64,000 nt of DNA from an uncultured Thermotogae bacterium (GTDB lineage: Bacteria > Thermotogota > Thermotogae > Mesoaciditogales > Mesoaciditogaceae), in assembly GCA_913056255.1 (NCBI GenBank), contig CAJXLN010000001.1, positions 1-64,000 on the forward strand. The letters are read 5' to 3'. Both the position numbers and the translations under genes were made by a program. Of the stretch, positions 48,009 through 56,642 are shown one piece after another. The notes beneath the pieces are model-generated. The model worked only from the letters and a program-made list of their open reading frames with translations, was not told the DNA's origin and did not search any database. Each line of letters opens with the position of its first letter. Position 1 is the first letter of the stretch.

Positions 48009-48782
48009 TCAGCCTTCGCCCATCTGCACTTTCGGCAACTTTTTTTCAACGATCACAACTACATTGGGAGGAAAATCATGCCGATTTATTTCATTCATAT
48101 TTTCATCATCACAGATGATTAAATCCAATTCATTCAATCTGTTCAAAATTATATCCCAAAATACTCCAAAATGCAAAAAAGCATGGATACCAATGTCGTT
48201 AATTTTTCTTTGCCTCATTCTAAAATAAGCCGGATCGGGTTCAAAGATGACGTATTCTTCAGCAATATCGGAAAATTCAACACCTCGCAAAGCACTTCCA
48301 ACAAGGTAAGCTCTCTTAAAATAGCCGAACGCATTGATAAAAGAAATAATTTCGCTGGATATCGTTGGCAGATTCCACATAACTCGGTGGGCTTTTATTC
48401 CATGAATGTAATCTTCAAGAATGATTGCGGCGCTAATTCCATCAACAATGGATTTGTGATCTTTTGAAGAGCTTATACTGGAATTCGCAATATTTGAAGT
48501 AAAACGCTCGTCTACCAAATAAACCGGCACGGGCGCGATGAGTTCAGCAACTTCAATTGATTTATCAACAGCTCCAATTGTCGACTTCGTGAACTGCATT
48601 TTTAAATTCACTGGAAAACCGAAAACCACTTCTGAAAGCGAGGAGATCTTTTTTATCTCTTTTACGATTTCAGAAGGTTTTATGGTTTTCACGGAAGTTA
48701 CGACTTCTCCTGTTGGGTCTGTTACGGCAATTCCGGTTCTCTTAAAACCGAAATCAATCGCTGCTTTTCGCATGATCCTCAA
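48009..48782 (-). CDS. ruvX: RuvX/YqgF Holliday-junction resolvase-like protein with C-terminal extension
   Basis: 257 aa, about 110-120 longer than RuvX. The N-terminal RNase H-like domain (AAIDFGFKRTGIAVTD, VFGFPVNLK, YLVDERFTS, IVDGISAAIILEDYI) holds the usual acidic residues. Residues ~137-257 are an alpha/beta region of unknown kind (AYLVGSALRGVEFSDIAEE ... VVVIVEKKLPKV). RuvX takes part in 16S pre-rRNA processing or junction resolution in bacteria. Overlaps recJ by 29 nt. Confidence 0.87.
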   Translation of the reverse strand: MRIMRKAAIDFGFKRTGIAVTDPTGEVVTSVKTIKPSEIVKEIKKISSLSEVVFGFPVNLKMQFTKSTIGAVDKSIEVAELIAPVPVYLVDERFTSNIANSSISSSKDHKSIVDGISAAIILEDYIHGIKAHRVMWNLPTISSEIISFINAFGYFKRAYLVGSALRGVEFSDIAEEYVIFEPDPAYFRMRQRKINDIGIHAFLHFGVFWDIILNRLNELDLIICDDENMNEINRHDFPPNVVVIVEKKLPKVQMGEG

Positions 48783-51759
48783 ACGGATTGTGAAAGATCC
48801 TTGCTATATCACGTGATTTTCGATCCATGAGTTCACATTTCAAACTGTTAAGAATTTTCTTCTCTGCCATTCCTTCTCTTTCTCGAAGAGTCAAATTCAC
48901 TTCCTCTTCAGTCGGGATGCTTGTAACCTTTTCTCCATCAAATGTTCCCATTTCTTTGAATATAGAAATGTACAGTTTTGAAAATGCTTTCGAGTTTGCA
49001 AAGCCCGTGTCCACAAGGCGCTTTTCAGGATCTTCACATTTTTTTCTCAACATGTATGCTGCTTTTACAATACGGTCGGAAGAAGGAAAGAGCAATTCAA
49101 CATCCTTGATGTTCTTATCCACATCTTCTTTACCGAATAACATATCTACGACAGACATGAAATTCGTTTTATCAAAGAGAGAAGGCGGCTTTAAGAAAGA
49201 TATATGATTCCTTGGAAAATCATAATAAACAATCCTGTTGATTTTTTCCAGGCTGGAAGCGTAAACGGATGTTGTTAAAAGGACCTTGATTTTCCCTTTT
49301 TTAACAAGATCTACAACGCGGTGGTAATTGTAAAGTCTTGAATTTGGAATGCACGAAGCGATCTGCTCGCTTTTACACATTTGAGGATATTCATCACAGA
49401 GCGTTGAAAGAGTTTTTCTGAGATTTTGGCTATCCGAAAATATAACAGCCATTCTGTTGCGCTCGTTTTTCACGAGTTTCATCAATATCGCAGCTTTATC
49501 ATTCGTATTTCTGTTGTCTATGACTCCAATATCCCTTTTTCGGAATTCATGAAAGCTCTCTTTAACAGAAAAAAGATCGAGTATTTTTGACTCGGCATCG
49601 CGACTTAGAAAAGACGAAAGTAGCAGAAGGCGTTTGGATTTCTTTCTGATCACGAGCTCAGATACTTCATTTATCAAATTCGTTTCGATCATCAACTGTG
49701 GCTCGTAAAGAATCACATCTTCCTCACCTTTCAAAACTTTAAACAAAGAAATCGCATTCGTAAAAATCACGTCTTTTAAACTTTTTGGTTGATGAAGAGC
49801 ATCCACATAGGAAGATGTTATGCCGAACATCTTCATCATGATACTTAAAGAGTTGTAAAGATCTCTTAACATTGAATTCGTTGGCGTTACCACCACGAGT
49901 CTTCTTTTTTTTCTCAACGATGCTTCAAGAATCACTCTCTCTTCTATGTAAGGATCTCCGATTACCAAAACATTTGAATTTTGATTTAAGATCTTCTCGA
50001 ATTTTTCCTTTCTAACTTCGGATTTTACTGAAAAATTACCTCTGCGTCTGTCTTCAAATTTTATATCCAAGTCAACGATATTCAACTGATATTTTACCTT
50101 GTTATTCCATGAATTTTTCCAGACATTCGCTGCCACATCCAACCTTGTGAATTCATTTGGAATGGTTATACTATCGAACAAATGAGAAAATCCAAATCCT
50201 ATGGCGTTCATTCTGACTTGATCTTTCCAGAAAATTGCATTCAAATGCTTTCCGGTCTTTCCAACACTTCTTATCCGGCCTATTCCAAGATCCTCAAAGG
50301 CAAAAATCGGTTCAGGATTACCATTACCATACGGTCTGAGTTTTTCGATATCTGAAAAGAGAGAATCATTCACATCGGAAAGTTCTATCTTCGCATCTAC
50401 TCTGATTTTAGGAATGAAGATTTGCGGATCGTATCTCTCCATAACGATTTGGAGGCGTCGATCGAACTCCGGAATGAGCTTAGTTTTAAGAGAAAAACCG
50501 GCGGCCATCTTATGTCCACCGTATTCTTCAAGCAGATCATCAACTTCCTTAAGAATTTCCACGATATTCACACCATCGATACTTCTGGCAGATCCCCGAG
50601 CAACATCACCATCGATTGAAATCATGAGTGCCGGTCTGTGATAAAGTGAGAGAATTCTTGAAGCCACAATTCCTATAACACCGGGGTGCCACCCTTTACC
50701 TGAAAGAACAATTATTCTTCGTTTATCGATGTCTTTCATCACATCCAATTGAGCTAGAGCTTGCTGGTAGATTTGGTTCTCTATGGATTGTCTTTCTAAA
50801 TTTTTCTCAATGAGATTTTGAGCCAATTCATGTGCTTTTTTCGGATCTTTCTCTAAAATAAGTCTAAGCGCCATGTGTGCGCTGTCTATTCGTCCAACCG
50901 CATTTATTTTGGGAGCGATTTTGTATCCTATATCGTGGGCTTTAATGTCTTCGGGATTAACGTTAGAAAGCTCCATGAGTTTCAGAGTTCCAACTCTTTT
51001 TTTGCTTCCGAAAAGATCGATACCCTTATGAACGAAGTATCTATTTTCCCAAAGAATCGGCACTATGTCCGCTATTGTACCTAAGGCAACTATGTCAAGA
51101 TATTCTTCCAAATCATCACCATTTTCGATCCTCTTTTGAAGAGCCTGGAGAACTTTATATGCGACACCTACTCCGGAAAAGTCCTTAAACGGATAGGGAT
51201 CCATCGGGCGCTTTGGATCTACGACGGCAACGGCCGGAGGAATTCTGTCTTTCATCTCATGATGATCGGTCACGATCACTTTGCACCCAAGAGAGTTGGC
51301 ATATTCGATCTCTTTAACCGAGGTGATTCCACAATCAACGGTTATAATTCTATTTATTCCTTTGTTGTGTAATGCAAGTATTGAATTTTTACTCAAACCA
51401 TATCCATCATCTAATCGCTTTGGAATATACGTTTTCACATTCCATCCCCATTTTTTGAGAACCAGATAGTACAGAGCAGTACCCGTGACTCCATCCACGT
51501 CGTAATCACCGTATACGACTAGGGGTTCTTTGTTCTCCCTGATTTCTACCAGTTCTTCAACCGCCTTATCCATGTCCAACATTTTGTATGGATCGGCTAA
51601 ACGAATTTTGTCTGGCATCAAAAATTGTTCTGCTTTTTCTACAGAATTAGCACCTCTGTTAACAAGAAGATGGGCGAGAAGGGGACTTACATTGAATTTC
51701 TTACACAAAAAACCTTCCCATTCTTTCTGGGATTCTGCAACCTCCCATTCACTTTTCAC
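48754..51759 (-). CDS. recJ: Single-stranded-DNA exonuclease RecJ with helicase-like C-terminus
   Basis: 1001 aa; RecJ core is ~570. DHH phosphoesterase motifs YGDYDVDGVTGTAL and VTDHHE, then DHHA1 (GKGWHPGVIGIVASR, GGHKMAAGF) and the OB domain. From ~residue 590 a two-lobed region follows with VLVIGDPYIEERVI where a P-loop would be, VVVTPTNSMLRDLYNSL, DVILYEPQ and a second lobe (VLLTTSVYASSLEKI): an SF2 helicase fold without Walker motifs, so probably inactive. GTG start behind GGAGAGGATG. First gene of the minus-strand run. Confidence 0.93.
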   Translation of the reverse strand: MKSEWEVAESQKEWEGFLCKKFNVSPLLAHLLVNRGANSVEKAEQFLMPDKIRLADPYKMLDMDKAVEELVEIRENKEPLVVYGDYDVDGVTGTALYYLVLKKWGWNVKTYIPKRLDDGYGLSKNSILALHNKGINRIITVDCGITSVKEIEYANSLGCKVIVTDHHEMKDRIPPAVAVVDPKRPMDPYPFKDFSGVGVAYKVLQALQKRIENGDDLEEYLDIVALGTIADIVPILWENRYFVHKGIDLFGSKKRVGTLKLMELSNVNPEDIKAHDIGYKIAPKINAVGRIDSAHMALRLILEKDPKKAHELAQNLIEKNLERQSIENQIYQQALAQLDVMKDIDKRRIIVLSGKGWHPGVIGIVASRILSLYHRPALMISIDGDVARGSARSIDGVNIVEILKEVDDLLEEYGGHKMAAGFSLKTKLIPEFDRRLQIVMERYDPQIFIPKIRVDAKIELSDVNDSLFSDIEKLRPYGNGNPEPIFAFEDLGIGRIRSVGKTGKHLNAIFWKDQVRMNAIGFGFSHLFDSITIPNEFTRLDVAANVWKNSWNNKVKYQLNIVDLDIKFEDRRRGNFSVKSEVRKEKFEKILNQNSNVLVIGDPYIEERVILEASLRKKRRLVVVTPTNSMLRDLYNSLSIMMKMFGITSSYVDALHQPKSLKDVIFTNAISLFKVLKGEEDVILYEPQLMIETNLINEVSELVIRKKSKRLLLLSSFLSRDAESKILDLFSVKESFHEFRKRDIGVIDNRNTNDKAAILMKLVKNERNRMAVIFSDSQNLRKTLSTLCDEYPQMCKSEQIASCIPNSRLYNYHRVVDLVKKGKIKVLLTTSVYASSLEKINRIVYYDFPRNHISFLKPPSLFDKTNFMSVVDMLFGKEDVDKNIKDVELLFPSSDRIVKAAYMLRKKCEDPEKRLVDTGFANSKAFSKLYISIFKEMGTFDGEKVTSIPTEEEVNLTLREREGMAEKKILNSLKCELMDRKSRDIARIFHNPFEDHAKSSD

Positions 51760-51831
51760 TTCACATCCTCTCCTATCTTTTTCACTTTTCTTGAAGATTA
51801 TAGCACTATTAACAAAAATTCGAACTAATGC

Positions 51832-51870
51832 TTGACAAGATACAAAATTATGACTATAATTATGGTCATG
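51832..51870 (+). promoter_or_regulatory. Consensus promoter with palindromic operator for phd-malK
   Basis: TTGACA (51832-51837), 17 nt, TATAAT (51855-51860): perfect consensus. A 22-nt imperfect palindrome TATGACTATAATTATGGTCATG (18 of 22 symmetric positions) covers the -10 box, so a dimeric repressor, most likely the Phd-type protein itself, would block initiation. Confidence 0.8.
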
Positions 51871-51880
51871 AGGTGAAAGA

Positions 51881-52126
51881 GTGCTTGGGAAATTGAAATT
51901 CTACAGTGTAGCAGAAACGAAAATGGAATTGTCTAAATTAATATCAGATCTTGGCAATGGCGATAGCGTGATCACAAAAAACGGTGTGCCTGTTGCGGCT
52001 GTAATGAAGTACGATAAATACGTTAAAATGATGGACTTCATGGAAAAAGTCAAGGATCTTTATCTTTTAGATGTTGACCTGGAGGAAATTAAGGATCCCA
52101 TTGCCGATATTCTCAAAGAAAATTGA
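51881..52126 (+). CDS. Phd/YefM-type antitoxin, orphan
   Basis: 81 aa from GTG behind AGGTG. The N-terminal DNA-binding fold has YSVAETKMELSKLISDLGNGDSVITKNGVPVAAVMKYDKYVKM, typical Phd/YefM; the acidic C-terminal tail (LDVDLEEIKDPIADILKEN) would bind a toxin. No Doc, YoeB or RelE-like gene follows: malK starts 13 nt later. It may have been recruited as an autoregulated repressor for malK and tRNA-Ser. Confidence 0.85.
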   Translation: MLGKLKFYSVAETKMELSKLISDLGNGDSVITKNGVPVAAVMKYDKYVKMMDFMEKVKDLYLLDVDLEEIKDPIADILKEN

Positions 52127-52138
52127 GGAGGTATAAGT

Positions 52139-53329
52139 ATGGCAAATGTGTTGCTCGAACATGTGTGGAAAATTTACGATGGAAAGGTTGAAGCTGTAAA
52201 AGATGAGAATATATCCATTAAAGACAAAGAATTTGCGGTTTTGGTAGGGCCTTCCGGTTGTGGAAAAACAACTACCCTGAGGATGATAGCTGGACTGGAA
52301 GAGATAACAAAAGGTACCATAAAGATCGGTGATAAAGTAGTCAACGATGTAGAACCAAAAGATAGAGACATAGCGATGGTTTTCCAAAATTACGCCTTGT
52401 ATCCACACATGACCGTTTATCAAAACATGTCTTTTGGACTCAGACTGAGAAAATTTCCCAAAGCTGAGATAGAAAAAAGGGTAAGAGAAGCATCTAGAAT
52501 TCTTGGAATAGAAAATCTTCTTGATAGAAAACCAAAACAGCTTTCAGGTGGTCAAAGGCAGCGTGTCGCTTTAGGACGTGCTATAGTCAGAGACCCAAAG
52601 GTTTTTCTCTTCGACGAACCACTGTCCAACCTCGATGCAAAGTTAAGAGTTCAGATGAGAAGCGAATTGAAAAAACTTCACCTTAGATTAAACGCCACTA
52701 TGGTGTACGTCACACACGATCAAGTCGAAGCCATGACAATGGCAGACAAGATAATCGTTATTAAAGACGGTATTGTTCAGCAAATAGATTCTCCATTCAA
52801 TCTTTATCACTATCCTAAAAATACTTTTGCCGCCGGATTCATAGGTTCTCCGTCCATGAATTTTTTGAAGGTCACCGTGGTTGGAAAAGATGGAGGGTTG
52901 TGGATTCGACTTGCAAATGGTATACTCCTTAGGATTCCGAAGATTTACGAAGAAGAATTCATGGACTACAAAGACAAAGAAGTCTTGGCTGGAATTAGGC
53001 CAGAAGACATTTACGATAAGATGTTCGCTGTTGCATCTAAACCGGAAAATACGGTAAGAGCGAAAGTGGATATATTGGAACCTCTTGGCAATCAGACGAT
53101 TTTACATGCCAGAGTGGGAAATGATAACATCATTGCATCGATAGATCCTAAAACCGAGGCTGAAGTTGGTCAAGAAATGGATTTGGTGTTTGATATGTCG
53201 ATGATTCGTGCTTTTGACATTCAAACCCAAAAGGCTATAATAACCAAGGAAAAACTTGAAAGTGGTCTTAAAGATAGTAAGGCAAAGCGTATATCCGGAA
53301 ACAATAACGCTTTTGGTAATTCTGAATAA
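52139..53329 (+). CDS. malK: Sugar ABC transporter ATPase (MalK/UgpC/MsmK type)
   Basis: 396 aa, energises sugar importers. Walker [10 protein letters not shown], signature [14 protein letters not shown], Walker B VFLFDEP, H-loop VYVTHDQ; C-terminal TOBE regulatory domain (~240-370: [27 protein letters not shown]). Strong AGGAGG start. It is 27 kb from malEFG, so it may serve several permeases as MsmK does. Confidence 0.95.
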   Translation: MANVLLEHVWKIYDGKVEAVKDENISIKDKEFAVLVGPSGCGKTTTLRMIAGLEEITKGTIKIGDKVVNDVEPKDRDIAMVFQNYALYPHMTVYQNMSFGLRLRKFPKAEIEKRVREASRILGIENLLDRKPKQLSGGQRQRVALGRAIVRDPKVFLFDEPLSNLDAKLRVQMRSELKKLHLRLNATMVYVTHDQVEAMTMADKIIVIKDGIVQQIDSPFNLYHYPKNTFAAGFIGSPSMNFLKVTVVGKDGGLWIRLANGILLRIPKIYEEEFMDYKDKEVLAGIRPEDIYDKMFAVASKPENTVRAKVDILEPLGNQTILHARVGNDNIIASIDPKTEAEVGQEMDLVFDMSMIRAFDIQTQKAIITKEKLESGLKDSKAKRISGNNNAFGNSE

Positions 53330-53338
53330 ATTGAGGAC

Positions 53339-53426
53339 GGAGGTGTGCCCGAACTGGCTAAGGGGCCGGTCTTGAAAACCGGTGGCACTACGTGCCTTCT
53401 GGGTTCGAGCCCCAGCACCTCCGCCA
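53339..53426 (+). tRNA. tRNA-Ser (anticodon TGA)
   Basis: Acceptor GGAGGTG/CACCTCC, anticodon arm CCGGT-CTTGAAA-ACCGG (anticodon TGA, reads UCA), a long variable arm TGGCACTACGTGCC and T arm CTGGG-TTCGAGC-CCCAG, encoded CCA. Only 9 nt after the malK stop and without a visible promoter of its own, so it is probably cut out of the phd-malK transcript. A short T run follows. Confidence 0.96.
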
Positions 53427-53489
53427 TTTTTTAAAAGATAATGTTATAAATTTCACATTATACTTGGAAAGGAAGGTGTGAAGTTTACG

Positions 53490-53972
53490 ATGGATAAAAT
53501 CAAACAGCTCAAAGTCCGTGTGGAGGAAATAAAGACACGAAAAACAGAAAACGGCGACGATCTTCTGATGGCTTTGCACGCTGCTCAAGAAATTTTTGAC
53601 AACTCAATTCCGATCGAAGCAGCAGAGGCTATATCCGATGCGTTAGAAGTGAAAATGAACAGAGTATATGAACTGTCTACATTCTACAGTATGTACTCCA
53701 CGCGCCCAAGAGGGAAGCATTTGATCAGAGTATGTGAAAGCTTGCCGTGCCACGTCGTTAATGGAAAAGAGGTAATAGAGGCTCTTGAAAATACACTTGA
53801 CATTGAAGTGGGAGAGACCACCAAAGACGGACTTTTTACACTTGAAACAACTTCCTGCCTTGGACTGTGTGGAGTCGGGCCGGTGATGATGATAGACGAC
53901 AAAGCATACGGTAATCTGACATCAGATCGAGTAAAAGAAATAATCAATGGCTATCGAGGCGAAAAACAATGA
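53490..53972 (+). CDS. NuoE/HydC-like [2Fe-2S] subunit
   Basis: 160 aa from the ATG (the track GTG four codons earlier is nearly on top of GGAAGG). NuoE fold: helical N-terminus, VYELSTFYSMYSTRPRGKH, then a thioredoxin-like [2Fe-2S] domain with CESLPC and CLGLC. It passes electrons with the NuoF-like protein encoded next (4-nt overlap). No hydrogenase or formate dehydrogenase catalytic gene is adjacent. Confidence 0.9.
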   Translation: MDKIKQLKVRVEEIKTRKTENGDDLLMALHAAQEIFDNSIPIEAAEAISDALEVKMNRVYELSTFYSMYSTRPRGKHLIRVCESLPCHVVNGKEVIEALENTLDIEVGETTKDGLFTLETTSCLGLCGVGPVMMIDDKAYGNLTSDRVKEIINGYRGEKQ

Positions 53973-55594
53973 GACAGGTGACAACTGTTCTGATTTCAAT
54001 GGATTCTAACAGTCTTTTGAACGGTGCTGAAGAATATGAAGAATTGCTGAAATCGTTGATCGATGATCACAACATGTCCGATCTAATTCAGGTAATTGAG
54101 ACTGGAACATATGGAATCTACGGTAAGGGAATAATTCTGCAGATTCTTCCTGATAATGTTTATTACGTGATCAATTCTTCCAATGATCTTTTAAAGATCT
54201 TTGAAGAACATCTTTTGAAAGGGCGAGAGGTCATCGATCTTTCTGTAGACCTGAATAAATTGAAATTCTCTAAAGCCTACAAAAAGAAAGAAACCCGTAT
54301 CGTGCTTAGAAATATCGGTTTAATAGACCCATCAAACATCGAAGAATACATAGCAAGAGATGGATACGCTGCTTTGGCAAAGGCTCTGGAAATGAAGCCC
54401 AACGAAGTGATCCAAGCTGTAAAAGATTCAGGACTTCGAGGACGAGGTGGCGCAGGATTTCCAACGGGTTTGAAATGGGAAATGACGAGAAAGTCCAACA
54501 GTGAAAAAAAATACGTCTTATGTAATGCCGATGAAGGCGAGCCTGGAACATTCAAAGACAGATTGATTCTTGAAGGTGATCCGCATTCAATCCTGGAAGC
54601 GATGGCAATTGCAGGTTATGTAATAGGGTCTGATACAGGATATATATACATTAGAGGCGAATACTACGAATCGATTAAAAGAGTGCAGAAAGCCATAGAG
54701 GACGCTGAAAAGTTCGGATTACTTGGAGATAACGTACTCGGAAGTGATTTTTCTTTTAAAATTTCCGTAAGACCTGGCGCGGGTGCGTACGTTGTGGGAG
54801 ATGAAACTGCTTTAATGGAATCCCTTGAAGGGAAACCCGGGCGTCCGAGAATGAAGCCACCCTATCCCACTGAATATGGTTTATTTGGAAAGCCAACGCT
54901 CATAAACAATGTGGAAACGTTGGCCAACATTCCCTGGATAATCTTGAACGGTGCAAAGTCTTTTAAAAACTATGGAACGGAAAAATCTCCTGGTACCAAG
55001 GTCTTTTCACTGGTTGGAAATGTGATGAATCGCGGCGTTGTAGAACTTGAAATGGGAACCACTCTGAGAGAAATTCTTTACGGATTTGGCGGTGGCGTTG
55101 CCAAGGGGAGAAGTCTGAAAATGATCCAAACTGGTGGAACAGCTGGGACCTTTGTAAAACCAGATAAACTTGATATTCCAATGAGTTATGAATCTATAAA
55201 AGATGGTGTTTCTCTTGGATCTGGAGCAGTACTCGTGATAGACGATACGAATTGTGCGGTGGATTTAGCAAAAAAGGTGGCAAAGTTTTATATGCACGAA
55301 TCTTGCGGAAAATGCACACCGTGTCGTGAAGGGACACGTATGATCTACAAAATATTGGACGACATCTCCAAAGGGAAAGGCAAAATTGAGCAACTTGATC
55401 AGATCCAGAAAATGTCTGAAAGAATCGCAGACACGGCTTTTTGTCCGCTTGGACAGTCGATAAATCTTCCTCTTTCCAGTATTTACGAAAATTTTAAGGA
55501 TGAATTTATGGCTCATATAGCAGCAAAAGAGTGTCCGGTTGGTGTTTGTGAATTTGAAAAACCACACATAAAAAAAGTCAAAATCAAAAGGTAG
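53969..55594 (+). CDS. NuoF/HydB-like NADH-FMN subunit with degenerate N-terminal domain
   Basis: 541 aa. The FMN/NADH core is intact: GLRGRGGAGFPTGLKW, CNADEGEPGTFKDR, GAYVVGDETALMESLEG, and the [4Fe-4S] ligands ESCGKCTPCREG plus CPLG. The N-terminal ~95 residues keep the thioredoxin-like shape of HydB (..HLLKGREVIDL) but TGTYGIYGKG replaces the TGC..C segment, so that [2Fe-2S] cluster is lost. The C-terminus stops after HIAAKECPVGVCEF, without the 2[4Fe-4S] ferredoxin domain of HydB. Partner of the NuoE-like protein; electron acceptor unknown. Confidence 0.9.
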   Translation: MRQVTTVLISMDSNSLLNGAEEYEELLKSLIDDHNMSDLIQVIETGTYGIYGKGIILQILPDNVYYVINSSNDLLKIFEEHLLKGREVIDLSVDLNKLKFSKAYKKKETRIVLRNIGLIDPSNIEEYIARDGYAALAKALEMKPNEVIQAVKDSGLRGRGGAGFPTGLKWEMTRKSNSEKKYVLCNADEGEPGTFKDRLILEGDPHSILEAMAIAGYVIGSDTGYIYIRGEYYESIKRVQKAIEDAEKFGLLGDNVLGSDFSFKISVRPGAGAYVVGDETALMESLEGKPGRPRMKPPYPTEYGLFGKPTLINNVETLANIPWIILNGAKSFKNYGTEKSPGTKVFSLVGNVMNRGVVELEMGTTLREILYGFGGGVAKGRSLKMIQTGGTAGTFVKPDKLDIPMSYESIKDGVSLGSGAVLVIDDTNCAVDLAKKVAKFYMHESCGKCTPCREGTRMIYKILDDISKGKGKIEQLDQIQKMSERIADTAFCPLGQSINLPLSSIYENFKDEFMAHIAAKECPVGVCEFEKPHIKKVKIKR

Positions 55595-55603
55595 ATATCA
55601 CTG

Positions 55604-55630
55604 AAAAGACTCCCTTCTGGGATCCTTTTT
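55604..55630 (+). terminator. Intrinsic terminator after nuoF-like gene
   Basis: AAAAGACTCCC, TTCT loop, GGGATCCTTTTT: stem with a 2-nt internal mismatch followed by T tract, ~10 nt behind the stop. Confidence 0.65.
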
Positions 55631-55653
55631 AACACTACAATTTTGAAAAATTT

Positions 55654-55857
55654 TTACCACTTATCAACAACCGTATTCTTCAAAAGTTTTTTGTTGAGAA
55701 CTGGCATCCACACAGTTTCGATGATAACAGAAATGAGTACTGTTATAACCGTTGCTGTGAGTATCGTTTCTCCCCAACCGATCATCTGGGGATCTTTGTA
55801 AGTAAGTCCCAAAGTCATAACCACGGCAAGTGTTAAAATTATCACGTCTACATGCAT
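55654..55857 (-). CDS. Small two-TM membrane protein, unknown
   Basis: 67 aa from MHVDVIILTLAVVM (ATG 9 nt behind GAGGAG; the track start is upstream of that site). Two TM segments (VIILTLAVVMTLGLTY and ETILTATVITVLISVIIETVWMPVL). No family recognised. Alone and convergent with the nuoF-like gene. The 55664-55900 ORF in the other frame is judged its shadow. Confidence 0.6.
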   Translation of the reverse strand: MHVDVIILTLAVVMTLGLTYKDPQMIGWGETILTATVITVLISVIIETVWMPVLNKKLLKNTVVDKW

Positions 55858-56078
55858 AAATGGCATTCTCCTCATCGATCAACATTATGAGTTTGTCCAT
55901 GAAATGGGCTCATTGTATCATAAGATTCGGTAATAAATTTTTCAACTGATCACCCATAATGTTACAACGACAAAAACCTTAACAAACACAGCCTTGTTTT
56001 TACAAAGCCTTCTGATATTTTTCGCGGGAAATGCATATCGATCGACACGCCAAAATGTGCTGTTAAGTTAGTGGTATG

Positions 56079-56087
56079 TGATACAAT
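56079..56087 (+). promoter_or_regulatory. Extended -10 promoter candidate for the cofactor cluster
   Basis: TGATACAAT, an extended -10 ~60 nt upstream of the 168-aa ORF; no good -35. The remaining ~200 nt between 55876 and 56078 show nothing else recognisable. Confidence 0.4.
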
Positions 56088-56147
56088 ATCATTGATTGAG
56101 TATTGCATGAAATACCATTTTATGTTCGGAATTGAATGAGGCGGATT

Positions 56148-56642
56148 ATGATCAATGCGATCGATGCGAAGATTTACAATCCAATTTTGAATTACAAACT
56201 CGATCCGGGAGAAATGGGAGTAGCCAACCCGTCTACTGCCATGTTAAGCGTTGAACATGTGGCGGGGCACGAAACCGGAAATGTGGGACGAGCATACGCG
56301 GAAGCTGCGGCTAACGGTGGGTATGTGGTGTACTCCGCGATAACACTCGATATGCGAAAACGAGGTATGTTTCTTGCTGCAGTTGCGGGAAAAACAACCG
56401 TTGAAATTTATTATCCAAAAGGGAAGCAGAAAATCAAACAAGAGAATGCCACATCGGCCGTTGAAAAACGTTTAGAACAAGCTTTAAGCGTGCTCAAAGG
56501 TAGGTTAACTTCTGAGAAAAATGAGTACATCAAAGAAAAAATCAAGAGGCGAATTTCAGAGATCGACAACGCGCTTACAATGGTAAGAAACGGTAAGTTC
56601 ATGCCGTACAATATTAGAAATTTGGTGAACATTTATGCGTGA
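56148..56642 (+). CDS. Conserved protein of unknown function (H-x3-H motif)
   Basis: 164 aa from MINAIDAKIYN behind GAGG. N-terminal half has SVEHVAGHETGNVGRAYAEAAANGG, with a His..His-Glu arrangement slightly like the HEAAH motif of SprA-type exported metalloprotease relatives; the C-terminal half is a Lys/Glu-rich helical pair (~100-150). No signal peptide. It overlaps pncA by 8 nt, so it is co-translated with the NAD salvage genes. Function unknown. Confidence 0.7.
   Translation: MINAIDAKIYNPILNYKLDPGEMGVANPSTAMLSVEHVAGHETGNVGRAYAEAAANGGYVVYSAITLDMRKRGMFLAAVAGKTTVEIYYPKGKQKIKQENATSAVEKRLEQALSVLKGRLTSEKNEYIKEKIKRRISEIDNALTMVRNGKFMPYNIRNLVNIYA

Noticed and set aside
51881-52126. Full toxin-antitoxin module
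   Set aside because: The gene downstream is malK and the one upstream is recJ on the other strand; there is no toxin-like ORF in the 120-nt gap.
53221-53427. Track ORF of 68 aa antisense to malK end and tRNA-Ser
   Set aside because: Shadow of the tRNA-Ser and malK; its MAEVLGLEPRR start is the antisense translation of the tRNA acceptor/T arm, a common artefact.
53490-55594. Complete electron-bifurcating hydrogenase HydABC
   Set aside because: No HydA-like catalytic subunit follows, and the NuoF-like protein lacks the C-terminal ferredoxin domain and N-terminal cysteines.
55664-55900. 78-aa ORF overlapping the small membrane protein
   Set aside because: Mixed composition with clustered Cys/His and Arg, no ribosome site at its start; the other frame has two clean TM segments behind GAGGAG.
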